Shown piece after piece: positions 1 through 4,942 of a DNA stretch of 7,693 nucleotides. Within the stretch, counting starts at the first letter, position 1; every line of letters begins with the position of its first letter. The stretch is taken from contig JALRJW010000190.1 of assembly GCA_023268955.1 (NCBI GenBank), forward strand, positions 1 through 7,693, written 5' to 3'. This stretch comes from Aliarcobacter sp. (GTDB lineage: Bacteria > Campylobacterota > Campylobacteria > Campylobacterales > Arcobacteraceae). Position numbers and translations under genes: made by a program. The notes under the pieces were generated by a model. It ran no database searches, was not told the origin of the DNA, and worked only from the letters and a program-made list of their open reading frames with translations.

Positions 1-177
1 CTTTTATTAAAAAACAAAAATCAATGCGTAACTTTTGATATGATTTTTGAATACGTTTGGACTTTTGAAGAAACAAATAATTATGACAGTTTAAGAACAT
101 ATATCAAAAATCTAAGAAAACATCTTGGAAAAGATAGAATAAGAAATATTAAAAAACAAGGTTATATGTTTGCGTAA
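1..177 (+). CDS. OmpR/PhoB-family response regulator, C-terminal part (5' truncated by window edge)
   Basis: This reading frame is open from base 1 and ends at TAA 175-177, giving the last 58 residues of a protein. The visible part is the second half of a winged-helix DNA-binding effector domain. It has the pattern FDMIFEYVW, then an SLRTYIKNLRKHLG recognition-helix segment, then the beta-hairpin IKKQGYMF that ends OmpR/PhoB proteins. The receiver domain with the phospho-acceptor Asp lies upstream of the window. The gene overlaps the downstream histidine kinase by 8 nt, so the two form a translationally coupled two-component pair. The regulator would bind DNA in the cytoplasm after phosphorylation by that kinase. 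Its target genes cannot be read from this fragment, but the genes immediately downstream are the natural candidates. Family assignment is firm; the specific signal is unknown. Confidence 0.88.
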   Translation, partial: LLLKNKNQCVTFDMIFEYVWTFEETNNYDSLRTYIKNLRKHLGKDRIRNIKKQGYMFA

Positions 178-1324
178 TCCAACAAATAAAACCATTATAA
201 ATGTTTTAGTTTTATACCTTTGTTCATCACTTTTACTGGTATCTTTATTTGCATATACCTATTATGATTATCAAAAAGAGATTTACAAGGAAAAAGAGTT
301 TAAGACTATGGAAATAAATGCTAAAAAGCTATATTCTTCACTCCAAAATTATCATAAATCAATGGATCAAGAGATTAAATATCCAAGATTTGATGAATAT
401 AATTCGGCACTTTATGATATAGATAAAAATGTTATTTTTTCAACAATCAAAAACAAAAATATAAAATTAAATAAAACTTACTATCAAATGGACTCAAAAT
501 CTTATTTTATATATGAAATGAAACCATACTATATGGGTGCTGCTTATATTGTAATACAACAAGATACAAAATTTAGTTTTAAAGAATTAGGTTACAAAAT
601 CATTTTATTTACATTTCTTGTAATATTATTAATTGCCTTAACTTCACTTTTTTTAATAAGACTTTTAATAAAACCACTTAAACAAAATGCTGAATTATTA
701 GATAGATTTATAAAAGATACAACACATGAGTTAAACACACCAATTTCTACAATATTAACAAATATTGAGTTATTAGAAAGAAAAGAGTTTGAAAATAATA
801 CAAAGAAAAAATTAAATAGAATTAAAATGGCATCATTAACTATTTCTAATTTATATGATGATTTAGTATTTTTGCTTTTAAATCATAAAATTTCTTCTCA
901 AAATGAGACTCAAGATATAAATCAAATCGTAAACGATAGAATTGAATATTTTAATCTTTTATTTACTTCAAAAAATATAAGTGTTGAGTATATTCAAGAT
1001 GATAAGTTGCTTTTTAATATTGATAAAAAGAAGATTACTAGAGTTATTGATAATCTAATTTCAAATGCAATTAAATACTCAAATGAGAATACAATATTTA
1101 AAATTAAGATAACTAATAACTCAATATCATTTATTGACCAAGGTATTGGAATGAGCAAAGATGAAATTAATGAAATATTCAAAAGATATACTAGATTTAA
1201 TACATTGCAAAATGGTTTTGGCTTAGGGTATAACATTGTTTATACTATATTAAGTGAATATAATATTGATATTAATATAGATTCAAAAATTGATGAGGGC
1301 ACATGCGTTACATTGAAGTTTTAA
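170..1324 (+). CDS. Membrane sensor histidine kinase without a HAMP domain
   Basis: The 384-residue inner-membrane kinase begins at TTG 170-172. No ATG occurs in frame before residue 47, which would delete the first membrane helix, and an AAGG Shine-Dalgarno lies at 158-161. Order of parts: TM1 at about residues 10-31; a periplasmic sensor region of about 110 residues with no domain I recognise; TM2 at about 141-164; a HisKA helix with phospho-acceptor His186 in DTTHELNTP; and an ATPase domain with N-box (N295, N299), G1 box DQGIGM (323-328), F-box IFKRYTRF (336-343) and G2 box GFGLG (349-353). All catalytic boxes are present, so it should be active. Only about 20 residues separate TM2 from His186, too few for a HAMP domain. 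It should phosphorylate the preceding OmpR-type regulator. The sensed signal is not evident; the adjacent cytochrome suggests an envelope redox or metal cue, which is inference. Confidence 0.93.
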   Translation: MRNPTNKTIINVLVLYLCSSLLLVSLFAYTYYDYQKEIYKEKEFKTMEINAKKLYSSLQNYHKSMDQEIKYPRFDEYNSALYDIDKNVIFSTIKNKNIKLNKTYYQMDSKSYFIYEMKPYYMGAAYIVIQQDTKFSFKELGYKIILFTFLVILLIALTSLFLIRLLIKPLKQNAELLDRFIKDTTHELNTPISTILTNIELLERKEFENNTKKKLNRIKMASLTISNLYDDLVFLLLNHKISSQNETQDINQIVNDRIEYFNLLFTSKNISVEYIQDDKLLFNIDKKKITRVIDNLISNAIKYSNENTIFKIKITNNSISFIDQGIGMSKDEINEIFKRYTRFNTLQNGFGLGYNIVYTILSEYNIDINIDSKIDEGTCVTLKF

Positions 1325-1635
1325 TAGTATTATTAGTTTTAATTATGAATTTAAATGCTAATGAGTTTGAAAAAAACTGTTTGTCTTGTCATAAAAACAA
1401 TAAACAATTTCAAATGTTTATGTCTAAATATACTTTAAAATATAGTAGTGAAAGAAAAATCAAACAGGCAATGTTTGACTATCTTAAAGAGCCAAAAATA
1501 GACGATTCTGTTATGCCAAGAGGATTTATTAATAGATGGGGAATTAAAGAAAAAACAACTTTAGAAAATGAAAAATTAATTGAAGCTTTAGATGTTTATT
1601 ATGAAAATTATAATTTAAAAAGAGTTTTCAAATAA
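1303..1635 (+). CDS. Small secreted monoheme c-type cytochrome
   Basis: The protein has 110 residues with an N-terminal signal peptide (hydrophobic stretch at residues 4-16, likely cleavage after the ANA-like site near 19-20). A single haem-attachment motif CLSCH follows at residues 26-30. MP at 71-72, in a VMPRG context, is a likely source of the distal Met axial ligand. The mature protein of about 90 residues would be a periplasmic class I-like electron carrier or haem sensor. The start overlaps the 3' end of the histidine kinase by 22 nt in another frame. GAGGG at 1295-1299 gives a Shine-Dalgarno with a short 3-nt spacer. The next in-frame ATG (residue 15) would destroy the signal peptide, so 1303 is preferred. 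The nested start implies co-expression with the two-component system. Its redox partner is unknown. Confidence 0.85.
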   Translation: MRYIEVLIVLLVLIMNLNANEFEKNCLSCHKNNKQFQMFMSKYTLKYSSERKIKQAMFDYLKEPKIDDSVMPRGFINRWGIKEKTTLENEKLIEALDVYYENYNLKRVFK

Positions 1636-1662
1636 TTTCACAATTTTTTCATTTTAGTTTAT

Positions 1663-1668
1663 TATAAT
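1663..1668 (+). promoter_or_regulatory. Candidate -10 element (TATAAT) for the 91-residue secreted protein
   Basis: A perfect TATAAT lies 31 nt upstream of the ATG at 1699, in the 63-nt gap after the cytochrome gene. No clear -35 is visible, which is usual in Campylobacterota. The -10 sits inside an 8-bp inverted repeat (1662-1669 and 1679-1686) that could be an operator or chance in AT-rich sequence. Confidence 0.5.
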
Positions 1669-1698
1669 TATTAATATAAATTATAAAAGGATTGAATT

Positions 1699-1974
1699 AT
1701 GAAAAAGATTTTATTAATAATTGCTATTGCATCATCTGTATTTGCTACAGATTACACATCAATGAGTGCTGAAGATTTAGCAAGCTTAAGGGGTACAATT
1801 CCTACTGAAGATAGAGATGCATATAAAAGTGCTATGCAAAATCAAATGCAATCTTTAACTCCTGAAGAAAGAGCTTCACTAAGAGGTAACTCTAATAGTA
1901 ATTACAGCTCTACATACAGAACAAACAACGGTACGGGTAATATGTATAAAGGCTCAAGAGGTGGTGGGAGATAA
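1699..1974 (+). CDS. Small secreted protein, DUF1104-like
   Basis: The 91-residue protein has a clear signal peptide (MKK, then a hydrophobic run to about residue 15, cleavage near VFA/TDY at 16-17). The mature part carries two related segments, MSAEDLASLRG (about 23-33) and LTPEERASLRG (about 54-64). They are linked by a charged helix and followed by a low-complexity Ser/Asn/Gly tail ending in SRGGGR. The layout resembles DUF1104 proteins, a family of unknown function common in Campylobacterota; I make this assignment from memory of the family. The LTPEER segment also recalls the LTxxQ motif of Spy/CpxP periplasmic proteins, but similarity is short. AAAAGGA at 1685-1691 is a good Shine-Dalgarno. 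Its position just after a two-component system and cytochrome makes it a candidate target of that system. It has no Cys residues and only one Met-rich patch, so metal binding is not obvious. Confidence 0.75.
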   Translation: MKKILLIIAIASSVFATDYTSMSAEDLASLRGTIPTEDRDAYKSAMQNQMQSLTPEERASLRGNSNSNYSSTYRTNNGTGNMYKGSRGGGR

Positions 1975-2640
1975 TTATTTTAGATAAGAAAAATACTCTT
2001 CCCTAGAGATTTCATAAGCTCCTAGACTTGCTAAATGGTCATTATAAACTTGGCAGTCTATGAGCTTTATTTCATTTTGTACACACCATTTGCAAAGATG
2101 ATAAAAGCATACTTTTGAAGCATCACTAATTTTTGCAAACATACTTTCTCCACAAAATATTTCATCATTTACTAATATTCCATATAAACCACCAACTAAC
2201 TCATCATTTAAATAACATTCAATAGAGTGTGCTACGCCTATTTCATGCAAATAGCTATAAGCCTCAATGAAATTTTCATCAATCCAAGTTTCATCTTCAT
2301 GTTTTCGTTTTATATTTGCGCATGAATTAATTACGGCTTCAAAATTTTCATTTGATGTTATTTTAAAACCTTTATTTGTAATCGATTTTTTTAGACTTTT
2401 AGAGATTTTCATTTCATTTGGTTTTAAAACCATTCGTTTATTTGGACTAAACCAATGAATATGATTATATTCATCAATAAACCAAGGAAAAATGCCACTT
2501 TCATATGCATTTATAAGTCTTTGTGGGTGAAAATCTCCTCCAACAGCTACTAAATCATCATTCATCATATTTAGATTTGGGAAGTTAAAGTTATCAAAAT
2601 CTAGTAAATATATTTTGTGTTCATCATCAAGTAATTCCAT
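1975..2640 (-). CDS. aat: Leucyl/phenylalanyl-tRNA--protein transferase
   Basis: This cytoplasmic enzyme transfers Leu or Phe from aminoacyl-tRNA to proteins with N-terminal Arg or Lys, marking them for ClpS/ClpAP under the N-end rule. The 221 residues span the whole family (E. coli Aat is slightly longer). Family signatures in order are LVAVGGDFHPQRLINAYESG (30-49), FPW (51-53), HWFSP (62-66), TWIDENFIEAY (118-128), AHSIE (137-141), LVGGLYGI (148-155), CGESMFAK (163-170), LIDCQ (193-197) and HLASLGA (202-208). The start ATG at 2640-2638 lacks a strong Shine-Dalgarno, but the next Met residues (25, 26) immediately precede the conserved core and would shorten it. The gene diverges from the pseudouridine synthase. 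Its stop codon directly abuts the stop of the convergent 91-residue protein gene, with no base between them and no hairpin terminator seen. Confidence 0.95.
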   Translation of the reverse strand: MELLDDEHKIYLLDFDNFNFPNLNMMNDDLVAVGGDFHPQRLINAYESGIFPWFIDEYNHIHWFSPNKRMVLKPNEMKISKSLKKSITNKGFKITSNENFEAVINSCANIKRKHEDETWIDENFIEAYSYLHEIGVAHSIECYLNDELVGGLYGILVNDEIFCGESMFAKISDASKVCFYHLCKWCVQNEIKLIDCQVYNDHLASLGAYEISREEYFSYLK

Positions 2641-2675
2641 AATGAAAAAATATCCAAACTTAACTAAAAAGATGA

Positions 2676-2681
2676 TATTAT
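2676..2681 (+). promoter_or_regulatory. Candidate -10 element (TATTAT) for the rsuA-type gene, in the shared divergent promoter
   Basis: The 65-nt gap between aat and the pseudouridine synthase must hold both promoters. TATTAT on the plus strand overlaps CATAAT (2682-2677) on the minus strand, so the two -10 elements may compete for one site. No -35 is recognisable. This is a weak prediction. Confidence 0.35.
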
Positions 2682-2682
2682 G

Positions 2683-2697
2683 CCCTTTTTAAAAGGG
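2683..2697 (+). repeat. Perfect inverted repeat overlapping the Shine-Dalgarno of the rsuA-type gene
   Basis: CCCTTTT (2683-2689) and AAAAGGG (2691-2697) are perfect inverted copies around a single T. The right arm is the Shine-Dalgarno, and the GGGG at 2695-2698 sits 7 nt before the ATG at 2706. As RNA it could form six pairs with a 3-nt loop and hide the ribosome-binding site. As DNA it is a short dyad just downstream of the -10 element. Confidence 0.5.
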
Positions 2698-2705
2698 GTG
2701 AATAT

Positions 2706-3395
2706 ATGGAAAGAAGATTAGATGCTTGGCTTTCAAATCTTGGATATAGTACAAGAAAAGATGCTAAAAAGTTTTTAAAACAAAATGATTTAACAGTAAA
2801 TGGAGTTAAACAAAAATATCCATCTTTTAAAGCAAAGCATGAAGAAATTTTATTAAATGGCGAACCATTAGACCCTGAAAATATTTTGATTCTTATGAAT
2901 AAACCCCCAAGAACTATATGCTCTCACAAGGATGATGGAGCTTTGATATTTAATTTATTACCTGCTAGATGGGCTTTTAGAATCCCTAAAGTTTCAACTA
3001 TTGGAAGACTTGATGCTGATACAACTGGTGCAATACTTATTAGTGATAATGGAGAATTAAATCATAAGCTTACAAGTCCTAGAAGTTCAGTTTCAAAAGT
3101 TTATGAAGTAACTTTAGCCGATCCTTTAAAAGGTGATGAAAGTGATATTTTTGCAAGTGGTGAGCTAATGTTAAAAAATGAAGACAAATCATGTTTACCT
3201 GCAAAATTAACTATTATAAATGATAAATTAGTTCACTTAGAGATAATTGAAGGAAGATATCATCAGGTAAAAAGAATGTTTGCAGCTTTAGGAAACAAAG
3301 TTGAAAAACTTCACAGAGTTAGTTTCGCTGGTTTAACAGTGGAAGATTTAAAAGAGGGTGAATATAAGTTTATAAATATAGATGATATTAAATAA
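2706..3395 (+). CDS. rsuA: RsuA-family 16S rRNA pseudouridine synthase
   Basis: This protein probably isomerises one uridine of 16S rRNA (U516 in E. coli) to pseudouridine during small-subunit assembly. Its 229 residues match the length of E. coli RsuA. An N-terminal S4 RNA-binding domain occupies about residues 1-50 (RLDAWLSNLGYSTRKDAKKF pattern). The catalytic domain has the signature GRLDADTTG (100-108), where D103 is the nucleophilic Asp, followed by HKLTSPR (120-126). The distinctive RsuA-type stretch EGRYHQVKRMFAALGN occupies 182-197; the RluB/RluE/RluF groups usually differ here. The start is supported by AGGGG at 2694-2698, 7 nt before the ATG. The gene diverges from aat and converges on the small minus-strand gene with only 2 nt between stop codons. 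Family is certain; the exact target uridine is inferred. Confidence 0.92.
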   Translation: MERRLDAWLSNLGYSTRKDAKKFLKQNDLTVNGVKQKYPSFKAKHEEILLNGEPLDPENILILMNKPPRTICSHKDDGALIFNLLPARWAFRIPKVSTIGRLDADTTGAILISDNGELNHKLTSPRSSVSKVYEVTLADPLKGDESDIFASGELMLKNEDKSCLPAKLTIINDKLVHLEIIEGRYHQVKRMFAALGNKVEKLHRVSFAGLTVEDLKEGEYKFINIDDIK

Positions 3396-3397
3396 AT

Positions 3398-3568
3398 TTA
3401 ACATTCATCTTTTTTATAGGCACTCCAACCCTCAAACTCTTTTTTGTCACTATTGATTTCATCAATTTGTTTTTGAGTTAAATCAAGATATTTCATCTTT
3501 TGACCATCAAAAACAATGCATGAAAAAGTCTCTTCTTTTTTAAATAGATTTTTTATTTTTTCAATCAT
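3398..3568 (-). CDS. Small hypothetical protein coupled to the HAD phosphatase gene
   Basis: I read this 56-residue frame on the minus strand, from ATG at 3568-3566 to TAA at 3400-3398. Its ATG overlaps the TGA of the upstream phosphatase in an ATGA arrangement (3565-3568), the usual sign of translational coupling, and no separate Shine-Dalgarno is evident. The frame fills the gap between two genes almost exactly, ending 2 nt from the stop of the convergent pseudouridine synthase. The product begins MIEKIKNLFKKEE, an amphipathic lysine-rich start. It has a SCIVFDG segment (16-22), the charged stretch DLTQKQIDEINSDKKEFEGW (29-48), and ends in DEC. It has two Cys (17 and 56), no signal peptide and no membrane segment, so it is probably cytoplasmic. 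I do not recognise a family. The overlap and tight packing make a real gene likely. Confidence 0.72.
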   Translation of the reverse strand: MIEKIKNLFKKEETFSCIVFDGQKMKYLDLTQKQIDEINSDKKEFEGWSAYKKDEC

Positions 3569-4191
3569 AATAAAAACTTTTTATTAATCTCTTTTTCTAA
3601 CTCTTCAATTGTATGAATAGCGCCTTCATCATGGTCTGAAAATCCCCAATTAACTAAAACAGAATCAACTCCAGCTTTTGTTGCAGCCATAATATCTTTG
3701 TGTGAATCACCTATAAGTTGGGCATTATGGGCTAAAATATCATGTTTATTTAGAGTTTTATGAACCATTTCAGGATGTGGCTTTGGATTTTTAACGCTAT
3801 CATAACCATATATAGTTTTAAAATATTTTCTAAGTCCTACGTGTTCAAGCATTTTATGGGCATAATCAGAACCTGCATTTGTTGTAATAGTTAAAATAAA
3901 ATCATCTTTTAATTTTTCAAGTAAATTTGAAACACCATCATAAACAACCAAATCAGTTAAACAGTGTTCATCATAATACTCTTCAAAAAGTTTAGTTTGA
4001 AGGGGTGTGAATTCTTGTGTTCCGTAGAAAAATTCTGCTGAATTAATACTTGGGTCATTTACTTTTTTTAGAATATAATCTTTTTCAAATTTAGGTAAAC
4101 CTAAATTCTCCCTAACATAATTTATAGTATTTGCAATAGCAAAACCGCTATTTATTAAAGTGCCATCCATATCAAACATAATTAATCTCAT
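3565..4191 (-). CDS. HAD-superfamily phosphatase, phosphoglycolate phosphatase-like
   Basis: The 208-residue cytoplasmic hydrolase shows all HAD motifs. Motif I is FDMDGT, with nucleophile D7 and acid/base D9. Motif II is in ITTNAG (102-107). Motif III is Lys K137 in NPKPHPEM. Motif IV is GDSHKD, with D162 and D166 binding Mg2+. The helical cap between motifs I and II (about residues 15-85) is the type found in Gph/phosphoglycolate phosphatases and related enzymes of the HAD-IA group. The substrate cannot be assigned from sequence; 2-phosphoglycolate, another small phosphoester or pyrophosphate are possible. The ATG at 4191 has only an AAAGG 12 nt upstream (4204-4208); the next Met (residue 5) is even further from it, so I keep the first. 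The gene overlaps the next small gene by 4 nt and diverges from the NosL-like gene across a 237-nt gap. Confidence 0.9.
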   Translation of the reverse strand: MRLIMFDMDGTLINSGFAIANTINYVRENLGLPKFEKDYILKKVNDPSINSAEFFYGTQEFTPLQTKLFEEYYDEHCLTDLVVYDGVSNLLEKLKDDFILTITTNAGSDYAHKMLEHVGLRKYFKTIYGYDSVKNPKPHPEMVHKTLNKHDILAHNAQLIGDSHKDIMAATKAGVDSVLVNWGFSDHDEGAIHTIEELEKEINKKFLL

Positions 4192-4233
4192 AATATATAC
4201 AAACCTTTTTTTAAAACATTTTCAAATTTGCGT

Positions 4234-4239
4234 ATTATA
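4234..4239 (-). promoter_or_regulatory. Candidate -10 element (TATAAT) for the HAD phosphatase gene
   Basis: On the minus strand this reads TATAAT, followed by ACGC. It lies 42 nt upstream of the phosphatase ATG, giving a predicted leader of about 35 nt. It is a perfect -10 match, but no convincing -35 is associated. Confidence 0.5.
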
Positions 4240-4320
4240 GTTGGATTAGATTTAACACTAAATTAACAAACAAACATTAAAATTTCAACATATAGGATAT
4301 ATTTTCTCTCCCAAACAATA

Positions 4321-4349
4321 ATTTTAGTCCTATTTATCAAGTCAGTCAA
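4321..4349 (-). promoter_or_regulatory. Sigma-70-like promoter, minus strand: TTGACT, 17 nt, TAAAAT
   Basis: On the minus strand TTGACT (4349-4344) and TAAAAT (4326-4321) are separated by exactly 17 nt, close to the full sigma-70 consensus. Initiation near 4314 would give the phosphatase operon a leader of about 120 nt, upstream of its nearer TATAAT element. A matching -35 is unusual for this AT-rich lineage, so it may be a real second promoter. Chance in such sequence cannot be excluded. Confidence 0.4.
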
Positions 4350-4356
4350 TAAATCT

Positions 4357-4384
4357 AGCTTCGCAAAATTGCGGAGCTTTTTTT
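4357..4384 (+). terminator. Rho-independent terminator on the plus strand
   Basis: AGCTTCGCAA (4357-4366) pairs with TTGCGGAGCT (4369-4378) with one T-G wobble, around an AA centre. The last T of the stem begins a run of seven T residues (4378-4384). The reverse orientation lacks a T run, so it acts on plus-strand transcripts. It lies 20 nt before the -10 of the NosL-like gene. Confidence 0.85.
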
Positions 4385-4404
4385 ATTTTTAAAACAAACT
4401 TCAC

Positions 4405-4410
4405 TATAAT
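4405..4410 (+). promoter_or_regulatory. -10 element (TATAAT) of the NosL-like/SafE-like operon
   Basis: A perfect TATAAT ends 18 nt before the ATG at 4429 and lies downstream of the terminator, so this operon has its own promoter and a very short leader of about 12 nt. GGAG at 4420-4423 is the Shine-Dalgarno with a 5-nt spacer. Confidence 0.6.
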
Positions 4411-4428
4411 TTCAACTTTGGAGCTGAA

Positions 4429-4932
4429 ATGAAAAAAATCTTACCTTTTATCGTATTTATTCTAATCGTTGTTATTATCGCAATCATATTTGTTTCAATG
4501 TCAAATAAAAAACAAATGGTTACTATTCATAAAGGAAACCATACCCATGAACCTGTTAAAATAATTCCAAATCACTTTCAAGATACTCAATGTGCTATGA
4601 CAATTACTACAAAAGAGAATTCAGCTCAAGCAGTAGCACCAGATGGTAGAACATGGTTTTTTGATGATATTGGTTGTATGATAAATTGGTATGAAAAAAC
4701 TGATTTTAAAGATAAAGCTACAATTTGGGTTTACACCCACGATACAAAAAAATACATAGATGGAAGAACCGCTTGGTATAATAGAACTCAAGCAACACCT
4801 ATGGGATATGGTTTTGGAGCTTATGAAAACAAAGAAGAGGGTATGATAACATTTGATGAAGTTATCTTAAAAATGATTAGAGATGAGCATCTTATAAATC
4901 CTTATATTAGACAAGAATTGTTGGGAAAATAA
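4429..4932 (+). CDS. NosL-family membrane-anchored protein, probable periplasmic copper-binding factor
   Basis: The 167-residue protein has one N-terminal membrane helix (about residues 4-23) and a periplasmic domain. The domain carries NosL hallmarks: CAM at 55-57 (Cys and Met as likely Cu(I) ligands), SAQAV (65-69), FFDDIGCMINW (77-87, with C83 and M84), and ATPMGYGFGAY (122-132), the conserved C-terminal motif. A His-containing stretch, NHTHEP (37-42), precedes the core. NosL proteins bind Cu(I) and help metallate the copper centres of nitrous oxide reductase. Unlike classical NosL, this one appears to be anchored by an uncleaved helix; no lipobox Cys is present after the helix. No nos genes are in the window, so a role in delivering copper to another enzyme such as cbb3 oxidase is possible. 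It starts the operon and is followed after 10 nt by the SafE-like gene. Confidence 0.8.
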   Translation: MKKILPFIVFILIVVIIAIIFVSMSNKKQMVTIHKGNHTHEPVKIIPNHFQDTQCAMTITTKENSAQAVAPDGRTWFFDDIGCMINWYEKTDFKDKATIWVYTHDTKKYIDGRTAWYNRTQATPMGYGFGAYENKEEGMITFDEVILKMIRDEHLINPYIRQELLGK

Positions 4933-4942
4933 TAGGAATACA

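Larger units (their letters stand above)
4310..4384 (+). ncRNA. Candidate small RNA ending at an orphan terminator (5' end uncertain)
   Basis: The strong plus-strand terminator at 4357-4384 has no plus-strand gene before it: the preceding plus-strand coding region ends at 3395, and the phosphatase between lies on the other strand. A transcript of about 75 nt could start near 4310 from a weak -10-like TATATT at 4298-4303. I see no match to 6S, 4.5S/SRP, tmRNA, RNase P or a known riboswitch. No reading frame of useful length fits. It could equally be the tail of a lost gene, so confidence is low. Confidence 0.3.

Noticed and set aside
994..1236. Minus-strand open frame of 80 codons inside the histidine kinase gene
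   Set aside because: It lies entirely opposite the conserved kinase ATPase domain, has no family resemblance and is explained by the AT-rich coding strand.
1345..1347. Alternative ATG start of the cytochrome after the kinase stop codon
   Set aside because: It would avoid the overlap but remove the signal peptide that a CXXCH cytochrome needs for haem attachment in the periplasm.
2267..2458. Plus-strand open frame of 63 codons inside aat
   Set aside because: It is antisense to conserved Aat motifs, has no Shine-Dalgarno and no recognisable product.
4192..4428. tRNA, 6S, SRP RNA or tmRNA gene in the divergent gap
   Set aside because: No cloverleaf, no SRP-type GGAAGCA-like core and no CCA-ended stem can be traced; only an isolated terminator hairpin is evident.
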